Notes: a model not told the origin generated them from the sequence alone. Positions 9,297 through 19,084 are shown, counted from the first letter of the stretch. The stretch is DNA of 64,000 bases from Flavobacterium phragmitis (GCF_900112575.1 NZ_FOMH01000014.1:62001-126000), one strand, 5' to 3'. A program made the numbers and translations.

Positions 9297-10784
9297 ATGA
9301 AAAATATAAAAATAACACTGTCATTATTAGTACTTATTGGGCTTAGCAGTTGTGATGATTTCCTTTCAGAAGTACCAGATAACAGAACACAAATTGACAC
9401 CCCAGAAAAAATAGCAGAATTATTAGTTACAGCATACCCTAAGACTACTTATTTTGAAATTGCTGAAACTATGTCTGACAATATTTTTGACACAGAAGTA
9501 AAAACAAATGCGAATATAAGTAATGAGCAAAGTTTTAACTGGGAAATGCAAACTCAGATAGATAAAGATACTGAGAATGGATTTTGGGTTGGATCTTATG
9601 AAGCTATTGCGGCAGCAAATCAAGCTTTGGTTTCTATTGAGAAACTTGGTAGCTCGACAGATTTGAACCCTTTAAAAGGAGAAGCATTAATAACTAGAGC
9701 TTATAATCACTTTATGTTGGTTTCTTTCTGGGGTAATAGATATAATCCAGCAACTGCAGCAACAGATTTAGGAGTTCCTTATATTACAGAACCAGAAACT
9801 GCATTATTGGCGCAATACAAACGTAAATCAGTTAAAGAAGTTTTTGACTTGGTTGAGAAAGATCTTCTTGAAGGATTAAAATATATTACAAACAATTATA
9901 AAGAACCAAAATATCATTTTAATATAAATGCCGCTAAAGCTTTTGCTTGTCGTTTTTACTTAATAAAAGGAGATTGGGACAAAGTATTGGAATATTCTGA
10001 AGGTTTAGGTTCTAAACCAACCCGACTAAGAAATTATGCCGCTTTTAATGCCGCAGCTTTCGCTCAAATGCCAATCGAATATTCTAAAGCAGAACAAGAC
10101 ACCAATTTATTGATTAACTATCCTAATTCAACTGCAAATAGAGCGGCATCGTACAGGTTTGCTTTTCCATCACTTAAATCAGATGAATTGTTGGGTACTC
10201 AGACAAACATGTGGGGTAAGCCAAATTTAATAAGTGCAAATGGTTACTATTATGGAGGTTCAAATGTTTTTATTCCTAAGCTTTATGAGTATTTTAAATA
10301 TACTAATGTTACAGCTGGTATAGGAGAAGCATATACTGCAACAGTTTTGTTTAGTAATGATGAAATGTATTTAAATCGCATTGAAGCATTGGTAATGAAA
10401 AACAGATTATCAGAAGTAAATACAGAATTAGGATATTTTTTAGGAACCAGAACTTCCGGATATAATGCTGCAACTGATATTTTAGATGAAGCCAGAGTAG
10501 TTGCTAAATACCCAGTAATTGCTAATGAATTTACTCCTTTTTATGATTTAAGTCCAGTTCAGGCTTCCTATATTAAAGCTATTGCAGAAGCTAGAAGAAG
10601 AGATTTTATGAGAGAAGGTCTTAGATGGTTTGATATTAAACGTTTTAATCTTGTAGTTGAGCACAATACTCTTGAGTTTGGTAAAGTAGTTCGAAATAAT
10701 ATTTTGACAAAAGATGATAAACGTAGAGCATTGCAAATACCACTTAGAGCTTCAAGCAATGGTATTGAAAAGAATCCTAGATAA
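9297..10784 (+). CDS. RagB/SusD-family nutrient-binding outer membrane lipoprotein
   Basis: The surface lid and binding partner of the SusC receptor upstream. I chose the ATG at 9297 over the in-frame TTG at 9291 because it gives a compact lipoprotein signal with lipobox LSSC and acylated C19. The 495 residues are near the family norm. The N-terminal part has TPR-like helices (EALITRAYNHFMLVSFWG), and the C-terminal part carries the typical RRRDFMREGLRWFDIKRF. It lies 14 bp after the susC stop. Confidence 0.95.
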   Translation: MKNIKITLSLLVLIGLSSCDDFLSEVPDNRTQIDTPEKIAELLVTAYPKTTYFEIAETMSDNIFDTEVKTNANISNEQSFNWEMQTQIDKDTENGFWVGSYEAIAAANQALVSIEKLGSSTDLNPLKGEALITRAYNHFMLVSFWGNRYNPATAATDLGVPYITEPETALLAQYKRKSVKEVFDLVEKDLLEGLKYITNNYKEPKYHFNINAAKAFACRFYLIKGDWDKVLEYSEGLGSKPTRLRNYAAFNAAAFAQMPIEYSKAEQDTNLLINYPNSTANRAASYRFAFPSLKSDELLGTQTNMWGKPNLISANGYYYGGSNVFIPKLYEYFKYTNVTAGIGEAYTATVLFSNDEMYLNRIEALVMKNRLSEVNTELGYFLGTRTSGYNAATDILDEARVVAKYPVIANEFTPFYDLSPVQASYIKAIAEARRRDFMREGLRWFDIKRFNLVVEHNTLEFGKVVRNNILTKDDKRRALQIPLRASSNGIEKNPR

Positions 10785-10803
10785 ATTTTAATTAGAAAGT
10801 ATT

Positions 10804-11661
10804 ATGAAAATAGCAAAAATATATAAAGCTGCATTGATGTCAGGAATATTGCTTCTTGCTTCTTGCGCCCATGAAGAGCAACCGAAGGAAAGCTGGTTAG
10901 ATTTTTCAGTACCAAATAAAACAGAACTAGATAAATGGATTGGCGTAAATTTCTTAGACCCATATAATATTAATGTTTATTATATATGGAATCAAAATTT
11001 GGTAGATAATAATAGATACTTATATCCACCAAAAGGAGATAAAGTACAGCCAGCAATGGAAGTAGTTAAGAAAATTTGGATTGATAGTTATAGCACTATT
11101 GGAGGAGCTGATTTTGTTAAGAAAATTGCCCCAAGGGAATTTGTGCTTGTTGGAGGAATTAATTTAAATACTAATGGAACAGTAACATTAGGTCTTGCTG
11201 AGGCGGGTCAAAAAGTTACTCTTTTTCAGGTAGATAATCTTAATAAGAAAAACAGAGCAAACGTGACACAGTTTATCCATACTATTCAGCATGAGTACGT
11301 TCATATTTTAAATCAGACTAAACCTTTTGATGAACAAGCTTGGGCAAAATTGACTCCTACAGGATATACTACAAGCTGGTATACTGCTGCAATTGCTACA
11401 TCAAGAAACTTAGGCTTTATTACTAGCTATGCGAGATTAAGTATATACGAAGATTTTGCTGAAACAGCTGCTACGATTTTAACGAGTTCAAAGGCAGAAT
11501 ACGATGCCATTTTAGCTAGTGTTACAGATGCTACAGCAAAAGCAAACATAAAAGCCAAAGAAGCACTTGTAGTTAAATATTACAGAGATGCTTTTAACAT
11601 TGATTTTTATGCTTTGAGAGACGAAGCGCAAAAAAATACCGATTTTGTAATAAATAATTAA
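10804..11661 (+). CDS. Substrate-import-associated zinc metallohydrolase lipoprotein
   Basis: 285 residues with a lipoprotein signal (LLLASC, C21) and a zinc motif HEYVH (H163, E164, H167); a downstream Glu in YEDFAETAA is a likely third ligand. This matches the HExxH lipoprotein family encoded next to SusC/SusD pairs. It is probably exposed at the outer membrane, where it may process the imported substrate, perhaps a peptide or glycopeptide. The gene is 19 bp after susD, in the same operon. Peptidase activity is inferred from the motif. Confidence 0.88.
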   Translation: MKIAKIYKAALMSGILLLASCAHEEQPKESWLDFSVPNKTELDKWIGVNFLDPYNINVYYIWNQNLVDNNRYLYPPKGDKVQPAMEVVKKIWIDSYSTIGGADFVKKIAPREFVLVGGINLNTNGTVTLGLAEAGQKVTLFQVDNLNKKNRANVTQFIHTIQHEYVHILNQTKPFDEQAWAKLTPTGYTTSWYTAAIATSRNLGFITSYARLSIYEDFAETAATILTSSKAEYDAILASVTDATAKANIKAKEALVVKYYRDAFNIDFYALRDEAQKNTDFVINN

Positions 11662-11689
11662 GAACAATAATTTTCTAAAAATAGATATT

Positions 11690-13048
11690 ATGAAAGTTAA
11701 AAAAATATACAAGTACTTAATGATTTCATTTGGGGCTTTGCTTTTAGGATCATGTACAAGTACAGAAGTAGATGCGAAATTCGATGAAAACGCAACTGAT
11801 AGATTAAGTGGCCGTAAAAAAGAGTTGAATGATCTACTGCTTTCATCTGCGGATGGATGGAAAGCAGTTTACTATACAGATAGTACACAATTAGGAGGAT
11901 GGACTCATCTATTTAAATTTCTACCTCAAGGACAAGTAGATATGGCTTCAGATTTTACAATTGGTACAGATACAGATACAGGTATTTACAGAAGCCAGTA
12001 CGAAATGCAGATGGGAAGTACAGTAAGTTTGGTTTTTACTACACAAAACAGAATACACCTTTTGTCTGATGCAGGAAATTCACCAACGGCAGCGCTTTTG
12101 GCAAAAGGATATTTAGGTGATTTCCAGTTTTACTATTATGGAGAAAAAAACGGAGAAATTATTTTTAGAACTAATAGGAACGGGCATTTTCTGCGTTTTG
12201 TAAAAGCCACTGCGCAGGATTGGACAGATTTAGCAAAAAATAAGCCAATGATTACTAGTCTAAATGGAGATATGTTTAGTCCTTTGTTTAGGTTAATGGA
12301 AACAAATGATGGTACTGCAACACATCAATTTGAGTTTGACTACAATACTAAAGCTCGTTTTGGAACTGCATACTCTTTGGAGCCAGGTAGCCAGGAAGCG
12401 TATGATTTAGCGTTTGCGTTTACTCCTACAGGAATTGTTTCAAAGCTTCCAGTTACCGTGAAAGGTCAGGAGCTTACAGATTTTATTTACGACAGTGCAA
12501 CTAATAATTTTGTTGCTAAGGGAACAAATGGAGTTAGCGCAACACTTAAATTTACCAATGCACCTCCAGCAGTTACAGATGATTATAAACTTTTCTTAAG
12601 TGGAAAAGGAAATCCTCAGATAGTAGTGGGATATATTGCGGCTAATTTAACTACAGCCCCAACTACTTCAGATTATTTTAGATATTTAGTGAATAGACTT
12701 AATGCAAATTTATCGGCTGGTCAATCTCTTTCTAGAATACAAATGTATTTCAATACTGCTGCTAACCAGACATACATTAATTATCAATTTGTTGGCAAGA
12801 CTGCTGTAAATCATATTGTGACATCATCAGAAGACCCGGTAAACAAAACTATTATTTTAACAAATCTTGGTTGGGCAACAGGAACAACTGCAGCAGATGT
12901 AGCATTATTAAGAGAGATTGATAATGAATTAACGAATTCAAAAGGTTTATACATTAAAAAAGAGAGTTTTAGAATAACATACTCTAATCCTATTTATACT
13001 CTAGCGAGTGCATCCAGTAGCTTCAGGATGACTGCTTACCAATTATAA
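11690..13048 (+). CDS. DUF4302-like lipoprotein of the SusCD operon
   Basis: 452 residues with a clear lipoprotein signal (ALLLGSC, C22). The N-terminal part has ELNDLLLSSADGWKAVYYTDS, which I associate with DUF4302, a family found beside SusC/SusD and the HExxH lipoprotein. The rest looks beta-rich with no catalytic motif. It may be an extra surface binding protein for the same substrate. It is 28 bp after the metallohydrolase gene and is the last strong member before a terminator. Confidence 0.8.
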   Translation: MKVKKIYKYLMISFGALLLGSCTSTEVDAKFDENATDRLSGRKKELNDLLLSSADGWKAVYYTDSTQLGGWTHLFKFLPQGQVDMASDFTIGTDTDTGIYRSQYEMQMGSTVSLVFTTQNRIHLLSDAGNSPTAALLAKGYLGDFQFYYYGEKNGEIIFRTNRNGHFLRFVKATAQDWTDLAKNKPMITSLNGDMFSPLFRLMETNDGTATHQFEFDYNTKARFGTAYSLEPGSQEAYDLAFAFTPTGIVSKLPVTVKGQELTDFIYDSATNNFVAKGTNGVSATLKFTNAPPAVTDDYKLFLSGKGNPQIVVGYIAANLTTAPTTSDYFRYLVNRLNANLSAGQSLSRIQMYFNTAANQTYINYQFVGKTAVNHIVTSSEDPVNKTIILTNLGWATGTTAADVALLREIDNELTNSKGLYIKKESFRITYSNPIYTLASASSSFRMTAYQL

Positions 13049-13074
13049 ATTTTAGTTTTCTTTTAATTTTGGTT

Positions 13075-13109
13075 AAAAGCAGTCTTGATTTACTGGACTG
13101 CTTTTTTTC
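13075..13109 (+). terminator. Terminator at the end of the susCD operon
   Basis: AAAAGCAGTC (13075-13084) pairs with GACTGCTTTT (13096-13105), followed by T residues. It separates the lipoprotein genes from the small membrane protein. Confidence 0.8.
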
Positions 13110-13167
13110 AAAAGAATGTAATCACAAGAAAAAGTAGGTCTTATAATTTTTAAATATTTAGATTATT

Positions 13168-13440
13168 ATGAAAAAGTATATCACTGTGGTTAATATCGTA
13201 TTTTTTTTATGGGGTATTGTTTATATTTTAATTTCTGAATTTTTTAGAGATTATGTTAGAGGGTATCTTTATTTATCAATCGGAGTTATAATTCCGTTTA
13301 TGATTTGGGATCTGATTAAAAAAAGAAAGAAAGATAAGATTGAGGGAACAAAAGACCTATATAATTCAATAAACAGAATGATGATTATGGCTGTAGTTCT
13401 TGTCGTATTTTTTGTCATTACAAAACAAAATCATCTATAA
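13168..13440 (+). CDS. Small membrane protein, unknown function
   Basis: 90 residues with three hydrophobic segments (about 5-22, 33-50 and 70-85) separated by a Lys/Arg-rich loop (KKRKKDKIEG). No family recognised. It lies between two terminators and so is probably transcribed alone or by readthrough from the uptake operon. Nothing ties it functionally to its neighbours. Confidence 0.7.
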   Translation: MKKYITVVNIVFFLWGIVYILISEFFRDYVRGYLYLSIGVIIPFMIWDLIKKRKKDKIEGTKDLYNSINRMMIMAVVLVVFFVITKQNHL

Positions 13441-13473
13441 GAATTTTAGTTTTATTTTTTTATTTTGGAGAAG

Positions 13474-13500
13474 ACAGCTCATTTATTGAGCTGTTTTTTT
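13474..13500 (+). terminator. Rho-independent terminator
   Basis: Perfect 8-bp stem ACAGCTCA / TGAGCTGT with a 5-nt loop and a run of seven T, 34 bp after the small membrane protein gene. Confidence 0.85.
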
Positions 13501-13569
13501 GTTTTATAAACGAATAAAATTATTAAACCATTTTTTATACGACAAATTTTATTAAACGCCCAAATACTC

Positions 13570-13577
13570 TATATTTG
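13570..13577 (+). promoter_or_regulatory. Putative -7 promoter element for fabG
   Basis: TATATTTG matches TAnnTTTG and lies 31 bp before the fabG start, just after a terminator. No good -33 TTTG was seen. Confidence 0.45.
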
Positions 13578-13608
13578 TATTTCAAAAAATAAAAACGAAT
13601 ACCTTAAT

Positions 13609-14355
13609 ATGAAATTACTAGAAGGAAAAGTTGCAATTATTACTGGTGCAAGCCGTGGAATCGGAAAAGGAATCGCTGAAGTATTTGCTAAACATGGAGC
13701 TAACGTGGCTTTTACATACAGTTCGTCTGCAGCATCTGCAGAAGCGCTGGAAGCAGAATTAAATGCTTTAGGAGTTAAAGCAAAAGGATATCAGTCAAAC
13801 GCAGCAGATTTTAACGAAGCGCAAACTTTTGTAGATGCTGTTTTAGCAGATTTTGGAACTGTAGATATCTTGATCAACAATGCCGGAATTACAAAAGACA
13901 ATTTATTAATGCGTATGTCTGAAGCAGATTTCGATCAAGTAATAGATGTAAACTTGAAATCGGTTTTTAATATGACAAAAGCGATTCAAAAAACATTCTT
14001 GAAACAAAGAGCAGGATCAATCATTAACATTAGCTCTGTAGTGGGAGTTTCTGGAAATGCTGGTCAAACAAACTATGCCGCTTCTAAAGCTGGTGCAATT
14101 GGATTTACAAAATCTGTCGCATTAGAGTTAGGTTCTCGTAACATTCGTTGCAACGCAATCGCTCCAGGTTTTATTGAAACCGAAATGACTGCAAAATTAT
14201 CTGAAGATGTAGTGAAAGGATGGAGAGAAGGTATTCCATTGAAACGTGGAGGAACTCCAGAAGATGTTGCAAATGCATGTCTTTTCTTAGCTTCTGACAT
14301 GAGCGCTTATGTAACAGGTCAAGTTCTTAATGTTTGCGGAGGAATGCTTACCTAA
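13609..14355 (+). CDS. fabG: 3-oxoacyl-ACP reductase
   Basis: A short-chain dehydrogenase that reduces 3-oxoacyl-ACP with NADPH in the fatty acid elongation cycle. 248 residues, family length. The cofactor motif TGASRGIG is at 12-19, NNAG at 90-93, and the catalytic triad S143, Y156 and K160 lies in ISSVVG...YAASK; the C-terminal part has the FabG-typical YVTGQVLNVCGGM. It starts after a terminator and stands alone apart from the membrane protein gene behind it. Confidence 0.95.
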   Translation: MKLLEGKVAIITGASRGIGKGIAEVFAKHGANVAFTYSSSAASAEALEAELNALGVKAKGYQSNAADFNEAQTFVDAVLADFGTVDILINNAGITKDNLLMRMSEADFDQVIDVNLKSVFNMTKAIQKTFLKQRAGSIINISSVVGVSGNAGQTNYAASKAGAIGFTKSVALELGSRNIRCNAIAPGFIETEMTAKLSEDVVKGWREGIPLKRGGTPEDVANACLFLASDMSAYVTGQVLNVCGGMLT

Positions 14356-14365
14356 GGAGTTGATT

Positions 14366-14430
14366 GTTTATGGTTTGTTGTTTATTGTTCTGCAACCAAA
14401 ACTATAAACCAAAAACTATAAACTATAAAC
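14366..14430. repeat. Intergenic inverted repeat (AAACTATAAAC family)
   Basis: GTTTATGGTTT (14366-14376) pairs over 11 bp (one G-U) with AAACTATAAAC (14399-14409), and further copies of that arm follow to 14430. It fills the gap between fabG and the membrane protein gene and has no T-run. Confidence 0.6.
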
Positions 14431-14441
14431 CCAAATAATAT

Positions 14442-16469
14442 ATGACTTCAAATACGATATTTTTATTATTGCTTTCTTTAATAATAGCTGGTGGATTGTC
14501 GTATTTTCAATATTTTTTTAAGGCCAAAAACAAATCAAATCTGATTTGGTTTTTGGCTTCTTTGCGTTTTTTAGCCATTTTCGGATTATTAGTTTTATTG
14601 ATAAATCCGATAATTTCTAAAAGTTCGCTTGAAATAACTAAAACACCTCTGGCAATTGCAGTTGATAATTCAAGTTCGATAGTAGCTTTAAAATCAGATG
14701 AAAAAGTTGTTGAATTGTATCAAAAATTAATTTCAAATCCGGCTTTAAAGGAAAAATTTGAAATTCAGTCGTATCAGTTTGATGCTGATTTCAAATCTTC
14801 GGATAAATTTGATTTCAAAGGCAACCAAACCAATCTTGATGAAGTTGCCAAAAATCTAAGAAACATCAACAAAAACCTGATTTTTCCAACGGTTATCATC
14901 ACTGACGGAAATCAGACTACAGGAAACGATTATGTGTATCGATTCGATCCTGTCAATAAAGTTTATCCTTTGGTTGTGGGAGATACAACCACTTTTTTCG
15001 ATTTAAAAATCAATCAGCTCAACGTAAACAAATACGCTTTTCATAAAAATAAGTTCCCGGTAGAAGTTTTTCTTCAATACGCAGGCACAAAGGCTGTAAA
15101 TGCTGAGTTTACAATTACACAAGGGAATTCAATTGTAGCTAAAGAAAAAGTTTCTTTTTCACCTTCAAAAAAAACAGCATCTCTTAATTTACTTTTGCCA
15201 GCTGAAAAAGTTGGATTGCAGATTTATAAAGCAAGTATTCAATCTGTTGCAAAAGAAAAAAACAGCTATAATAACATCAAAAATTTTGCGGTTGAAATAA
15301 TCGATCAAAAGTCAACTATTGCAATTGTTTCTGCCATTAATCATCCTGATATTGCGGCATTAAAACGCTCAATAGAAGTTAATGCGCAACGTAAAGTGAT
15401 ATTGGTTAAACCAAATCAAATTAATGATTTACAAGATATTTCGGTTTTGGTTTTATATCAGCCTACAACGGCTTTTAAAGCTATTTTTGACAATAACCGA
15501 TTAGCAGGAACAAATAAATTTATCATTACAGGAAACAACACCGATTTTAATTTTCTGAATCAACAGCAAAATAATCTGATTTTTAAAATGAGTAATCAGC
15601 GAGAAGATTTTTTGACTGAATTTCATCCCGATTTTAATCTCTTTGCAATCGATAATATTGGTTTTGAAAATTTCCCGCCTTTGCAAAATCTGTTTGGAAA
15701 TATTAGTACAAATGGAGATGTATCTGTTTTACTTTCGTCAAAAATCAGAAACGTTTCTACAAATGCACCTTTATTGGCTTTCGCCGAAAATCAAGGAAAA
15801 AGAACTGCTTTTCTTTTAGGAGAAAATAGTTGGAAATGGCGTTTGCAGAGTCATGTCGACAATCAGTCTTTTGAAAAGTACGATGTTTTTATTGATAAGG
15901 TTATACAATATTTGGCTTCATCGGCTTCAAAGAAATCTTTGGTTGTAACGCATGAAAGTTTTTATAATTCTGGAGAGGAGATTATAATCAATGCACAGTA
16001 TTTCAATAAAAACTATGAGTTTGACGAAAAAGCAAGGTTGACAATTAGTGTTGTAAATGCCGAAACAAAACAAACTAAAAATTACGATTTATTAAAAGGA
16101 AGTAATTCGTTCTCAGCTAATCTGGAAGGACTTCCGGCTGGAAAATATAATTTCACTGTAAAAGAATTAAATTCTAATACTTCATACGCAAGTCATTTTG
16201 AAATTTTAGATTTTGATATCGAAAAACAATTTGTAAATCCTGACGTTTTAAAATTAAATCAGTTAGCACAACAAACAGGTGGAAAAGCTTTCTTTGAAGA
16301 CCAGGCGGATAATTTGATTAATACTCTTTTAGAAAACAAAGAATATAAATCAATAGAAAAGAATATTTCTAGTAAAACTCCAATTATTGACTGGGTTTGG
16401 TTGTTAATTTTAATTGCTGTTTTATTGACTACAGAATGGTTTGTTAGAAAATACAACGGATTGTTGTAA
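14442..16469 (+). CDS. VWA-like membrane protein, conserved hypothetical
   Basis: 675 residues. Two N-terminal membrane helices (about 4-23 and 34-55) are followed by a large extracytoplasmic region and a C-terminal helix (about 650-668). The segment AIAVDNSSSIVAL resembles a von Willebrand factor A metal site (DxSxS), and PTVIITDGNQTTG resembles its later TDG motif. A region ending near QTGGKAFFEDQADNL resembles the end of BatA/BatB-like proteins, but no Bat operon is present. It may be a surface complex scaffold; the function is not assigned. Confidence 0.85.
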   Translation: MTSNTIFLLLLSLIIAGGLSYFQYFFKAKNKSNLIWFLASLRFLAIFGLLVLLINPIISKSSLEITKTPLAIAVDNSSSIVALKSDEKVVELYQKLISNPALKEKFEIQSYQFDADFKSSDKFDFKGNQTNLDEVAKNLRNINKNLIFPTVIITDGNQTTGNDYVYRFDPVNKVYPLVVGDTTTFFDLKINQLNVNKYAFHKNKFPVEVFLQYAGTKAVNAEFTITQGNSIVAKEKVSFSPSKKTASLNLLLPAEKVGLQIYKASIQSVAKEKNSYNNIKNFAVEIIDQKSTIAIVSAINHPDIAALKRSIEVNAQRKVILVKPNQINDLQDISVLVLYQPTTAFKAIFDNNRLAGTNKFIITGNNTDFNFLNQQQNNLIFKMSNQREDFLTEFHPDFNLFAIDNIGFENFPPLQNLFGNISTNGDVSVLLSSKIRNVSTNAPLLAFAENQGKRTAFLLGENSWKWRLQSHVDNQSFEKYDVFIDKVIQYLASSASKKSLVVTHESFYNSGEEIIINAQYFNKNYEFDEKARLTISVVNAETKQTKNYDLLKGSNSFSANLEGLPAGKYNFTVKELNSNTSYASHFEILDFDIEKQFVNPDVLKLNQLAQQTGGKAFFEDQADNLINTLLENKEYKSIEKNISSKTPIIDWVWLLILIAVLLTTEWFVRKYNGLL

Positions 16470-16535
16470 TGAAATATAATTGAATTCCATCTGGATTTTT
16501 TTTAATCTTTTGATTGTCAATTAAAAATGTAAATT

Positions 16536-17369
16536 ATGAAAGTTAAATTCTTATTTATTGTAGCAATTTTGACGGTAATTATTTGTTTTTTTTCATTTTC
16601 AAAGACAAATAATACTACCAATAATAATCTTTTAGGAAACACGATTCAGCAACGTTTCCAACTGCCTCAGGGATTTGTGAGAGAAGAGGAATCTAAAACT
16701 TCATTTGATTTTTTTTTACGAAACCTTCCATTAAAATCTGTGAATTCAAATGTTTTGTATTTTGATGGAACTAAAAAACCAAATCGAAATATTTATGAAG
16801 CGGTTGTAGATTTACCCATTGGAAAACGGGATTTGCATCAATGCGCTGATGCCGTGATGCGTTTACGAGCGGATTATTTTTATAGTCAAAAACAGTACGA
16901 TAAAATACATTTTAATTTTACAAATGGTTTCCGGGCTGATTTTAGTAAATGGTCCGCAGGCTACAGAATTGCAATTAAAGGCAACAAAACCAATTGGGTT
17001 AAGACTGCAAAACCATCCAACAGTTATGAAACTTATTGGAAATACTTAGAGACGGTTTTTATGTATGCAGGAACGGCTTCGTTAGAAAAAGAACTGAAAC
17101 CAATTAATGTTTTAGACGTAAAAATAGGGGATGTTTTTATAAAAGGAGGCTTTCCAGGTCACGCTGTTATTGTGGTTGACATAGCTGTAAATCCAAAAAA
17201 CAATCGAAAAATTATGCTCTTAGCACAAAGTTATATGCCTGCACAGGAAATTCAAATATTGAAAAACCCAAATAACAGTTCGTTGAGCCCTTGGTATGAT
17301 ATTGATTTTGGAACTTCTTTGAAAACACCGGAATGGACTTTTAGTTCCTCACAATTAAAACGTTTTTAG
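16536..17369 (+). CDS. DUF4846-domain exported protein
   Basis: 277 residues with an N-terminal signal or anchor (KFLFIVAILTVIICFFSF). Conserved blocks include LPQGFVREE, RDLHQCADAVMRLRADYFYS, ADFSKWSAGYRI and GDVFIKGGFPGHAVIVVDIA, a pattern I recognise as DUF4846. A Cys in the second block and His/Asp in the last are candidate active-site residues, recalling NlpC-like Cys/His enzymes; that is inference. It abuts an M15 peptidase gene without a gap, suggesting a joint role at the cell wall. Confidence 0.82.
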   Translation: MKVKFLFIVAILTVIICFFSFSKTNNTTNNNLLGNTIQQRFQLPQGFVREEESKTSFDFFLRNLPLKSVNSNVLYFDGTKKPNRNIYEAVVDLPIGKRDLHQCADAVMRLRADYFYSQKQYDKIHFNFTNGFRADFSKWSAGYRIAIKGNKTNWVKTAKPSNSYETYWKYLETVFMYAGTASLEKELKPINVLDVKIGDVFIKGGFPGHAVIVVDIAVNPKNNRKIMLLAQSYMPAQEIQILKNPNNSSLSPWYDIDFGTSLKTPEWTFSSSQLKRF

Positions 17370-18116
17370 ATGAAACGATTCTTTTTTTTAGTCCTTATAT
17401 TTCAAAATGCTTTTTCTCAGGAAATTCCATTGAATGTTCAAAAATTAATTAAAGCATATCCAGATCAAATTATTGGTTATAAAGACAATAAAATTATTTT
17501 TAGTGATAAATCAAGTTTGATTTATGATGATTTTAAAAACAAAACGAATCAAGAATTATTAGATAATCCTGATATCGAGGATCATTTTAAGTTTATTTAT
17601 CATAAAGCGGAAAAGAATTTAATTCCAAAGGAAGATCCTGGAAGAATTCGAAATGAAGTTTTTTTTAAGAAAATCTACGGAAATTCAAAATCAGAAGTTG
17701 AATCAAAAATGACTGAAATTGTTTGGTGCCCGAAATTGGTGAATCAAAAGATAAAAGTAACAACCGTAAATGGAATTGATAAAATAGTAAAAAAAATCTC
17801 AGCAGAATTAGATAATAAGCCAGAATTTAAAAAATACATTACTGATATTGGGGGTACATTTAGTTGGAGAAAAATTTCAGGAACAAACCGATTGAGTATG
17901 CATAGTTACGGAATGACAATAGATATTAATGTCAAAAATTCCAACTATTGGCAATGGGATTGCAAATGTAAAAATGAAGAAGCTACTCTTACGTATAGAA
18001 ATCAAATTCCTCTCAAGCTAGTTTCAATTTTTGAAAAATATGGCTTTATTTGGGGAGGAAATTGGAAACATTATGATACAATGCATTTTGAATATCGACC
18101 TGAACTTTTGTTATAA
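17370..18116 (+). CDS. M15-family (VanY-like) D-Ala-D-Ala carboxypeptidase-type protein
   Basis: 248 residues starting at the base after the previous stop. A short signal peptide (RFFFLVLIFQNAFSQ) indicates export. The zinc site of M15 peptidases is present: SMHSYGMTIDIN with H178 and D185, and HYDTMHFEY with H239. These enzymes trim peptidoglycan stem peptides. It is translationally coupled to the DUF4846 gene. Which muropeptide it cuts cannot be read. Confidence 0.88.
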   Translation: MKRFFFLVLIFQNAFSQEIPLNVQKLIKAYPDQIIGYKDNKIIFSDKSSLIYDDFKNKTNQELLDNPDIEDHFKFIYHKAEKNLIPKEDPGRIRNEVFFKKIYGNSKSEVESKMTEIVWCPKLVNQKIKVTTVNGIDKIVKKISAELDNKPEFKKYITDIGGTFSWRKISGTNRLSMHSYGMTIDINVKNSNYWQWDCKCKNEEATLTYRNQIPLKLVSIFEKYGFIWGGNWKHYDTMHFEYRPELLL

Positions 18117-18187
18117 AATTTAAAATTATTTTATTGCAAAAAAAAGTATTATTGAGAAAGTAGGTTACGAATAAAAAATTTATAATT

Positions 18188-19084
18188 ATGGATTTCAGGC
18201 TAAAAGTTTTCTACACTGTTGCGCTCCGACTTAATTTTACTAAAGCGGCAACAGAATTGTATATTACACAGCCGGCAGTTTCCAAACATATTCAGGAACT
18301 CGAAGAAACTTATAAAACTAAACTTTTTGAACGTAACGGTTCTAAAATTGCCTTAACTCCTGCTGGAAAAATGCTGCAAAAATATACTAAAAGTATTTTT
18401 GAGATTTACCGTGAAATAGATTTTGAAATGAGTTCTTTCAACAAAGAACGTCAAGGTTTATTAAGATTAGGAGCTAGTACAACCATTTCGCAATATATTA
18501 TTTCACCAGTTTTGGCCAATTTCCATCAAAAGCAAAAAGACATAAAAGTCAGTTTATTGAATGGAAACACGGAGCAAATCGAAAATGCTTTAATCAATAA
18601 AGAAATAGAAATTGGAATTGTAGAAGGACAGTCAAAAAATCAATCCATAAAATACATTCCGTTTTTAAAAGACGAGTTGGTTTTGGTCTGCAACAGCAAC
18701 AATCCTCTTGTAAAACAAAATGAAATTTCTTTAAACGATTTAAAGTCAATGAAATTCATAACGAGAGAACGAGGTTCTGGAACACTTGAAGTTATAGAAT
18801 TTGCATTGAAAAAAGCAGGTTTGAAATTTTCAGATTTGCAGATTGAAATGCAGTTAGGAAGTACGGAAAGTATTAAATCTTATTTGCTAAATTCGGATTG
18901 TTTTGCCTTTATGTCTATTCATGCTGTAAATAAGGAGTTGAAAAACAAAGAATTAATGGTTTTGGATGTGGAGAAATTAGCTATTGAAAGATTCTTTTAC
19001 ATTGCTACCTTAGTTGGGAAATCAGATTCATTGGCAGAATTGTTTATTCAAAATTTAGCCAATCATTATAACTTGAAGTTATAG
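18188..19084 (+). CDS. LysR-family transcriptional regulator
   Basis: 298 residues, usual LysR length. The N-terminal winged helix (about 3-60) includes RLNFTKAATELYITQPAVSKHIQELE, and a substrate-binding domain follows (about 90-295). The gene for a YeiH-type transporter lies 74 bp downstream on the same strand. In enterobacteria the LysR regulator YeiE sits next to yeiH, so the pairing suggests that this regulator controls the transporter, perhaps in response to a sulfur oxyanion. The effector is not known from the sequence. Confidence 0.92.
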   Translation: MDFRLKVFYTVALRLNFTKAATELYITQPAVSKHIQELEETYKTKLFERNGSKIALTPAGKMLQKYTKSIFEIYREIDFEMSSFNKERQGLLRLGASTTISQYIISPVLANFHQKQKDIKVSLLNGNTEQIENALINKEIEIGIVEGQSKNQSIKYIPFLKDELVLVCNSNNPLVKQNEISLNDLKSMKFITRERGSGTLEVIEFALKKAGLKFSDLQIEMQLGSTESIKSYLLNSDCFAFMSIHAVNKELKNKELMVLDVEKLAIERFFYIATLVGKSDSLAELFIQNLANHYNLKL

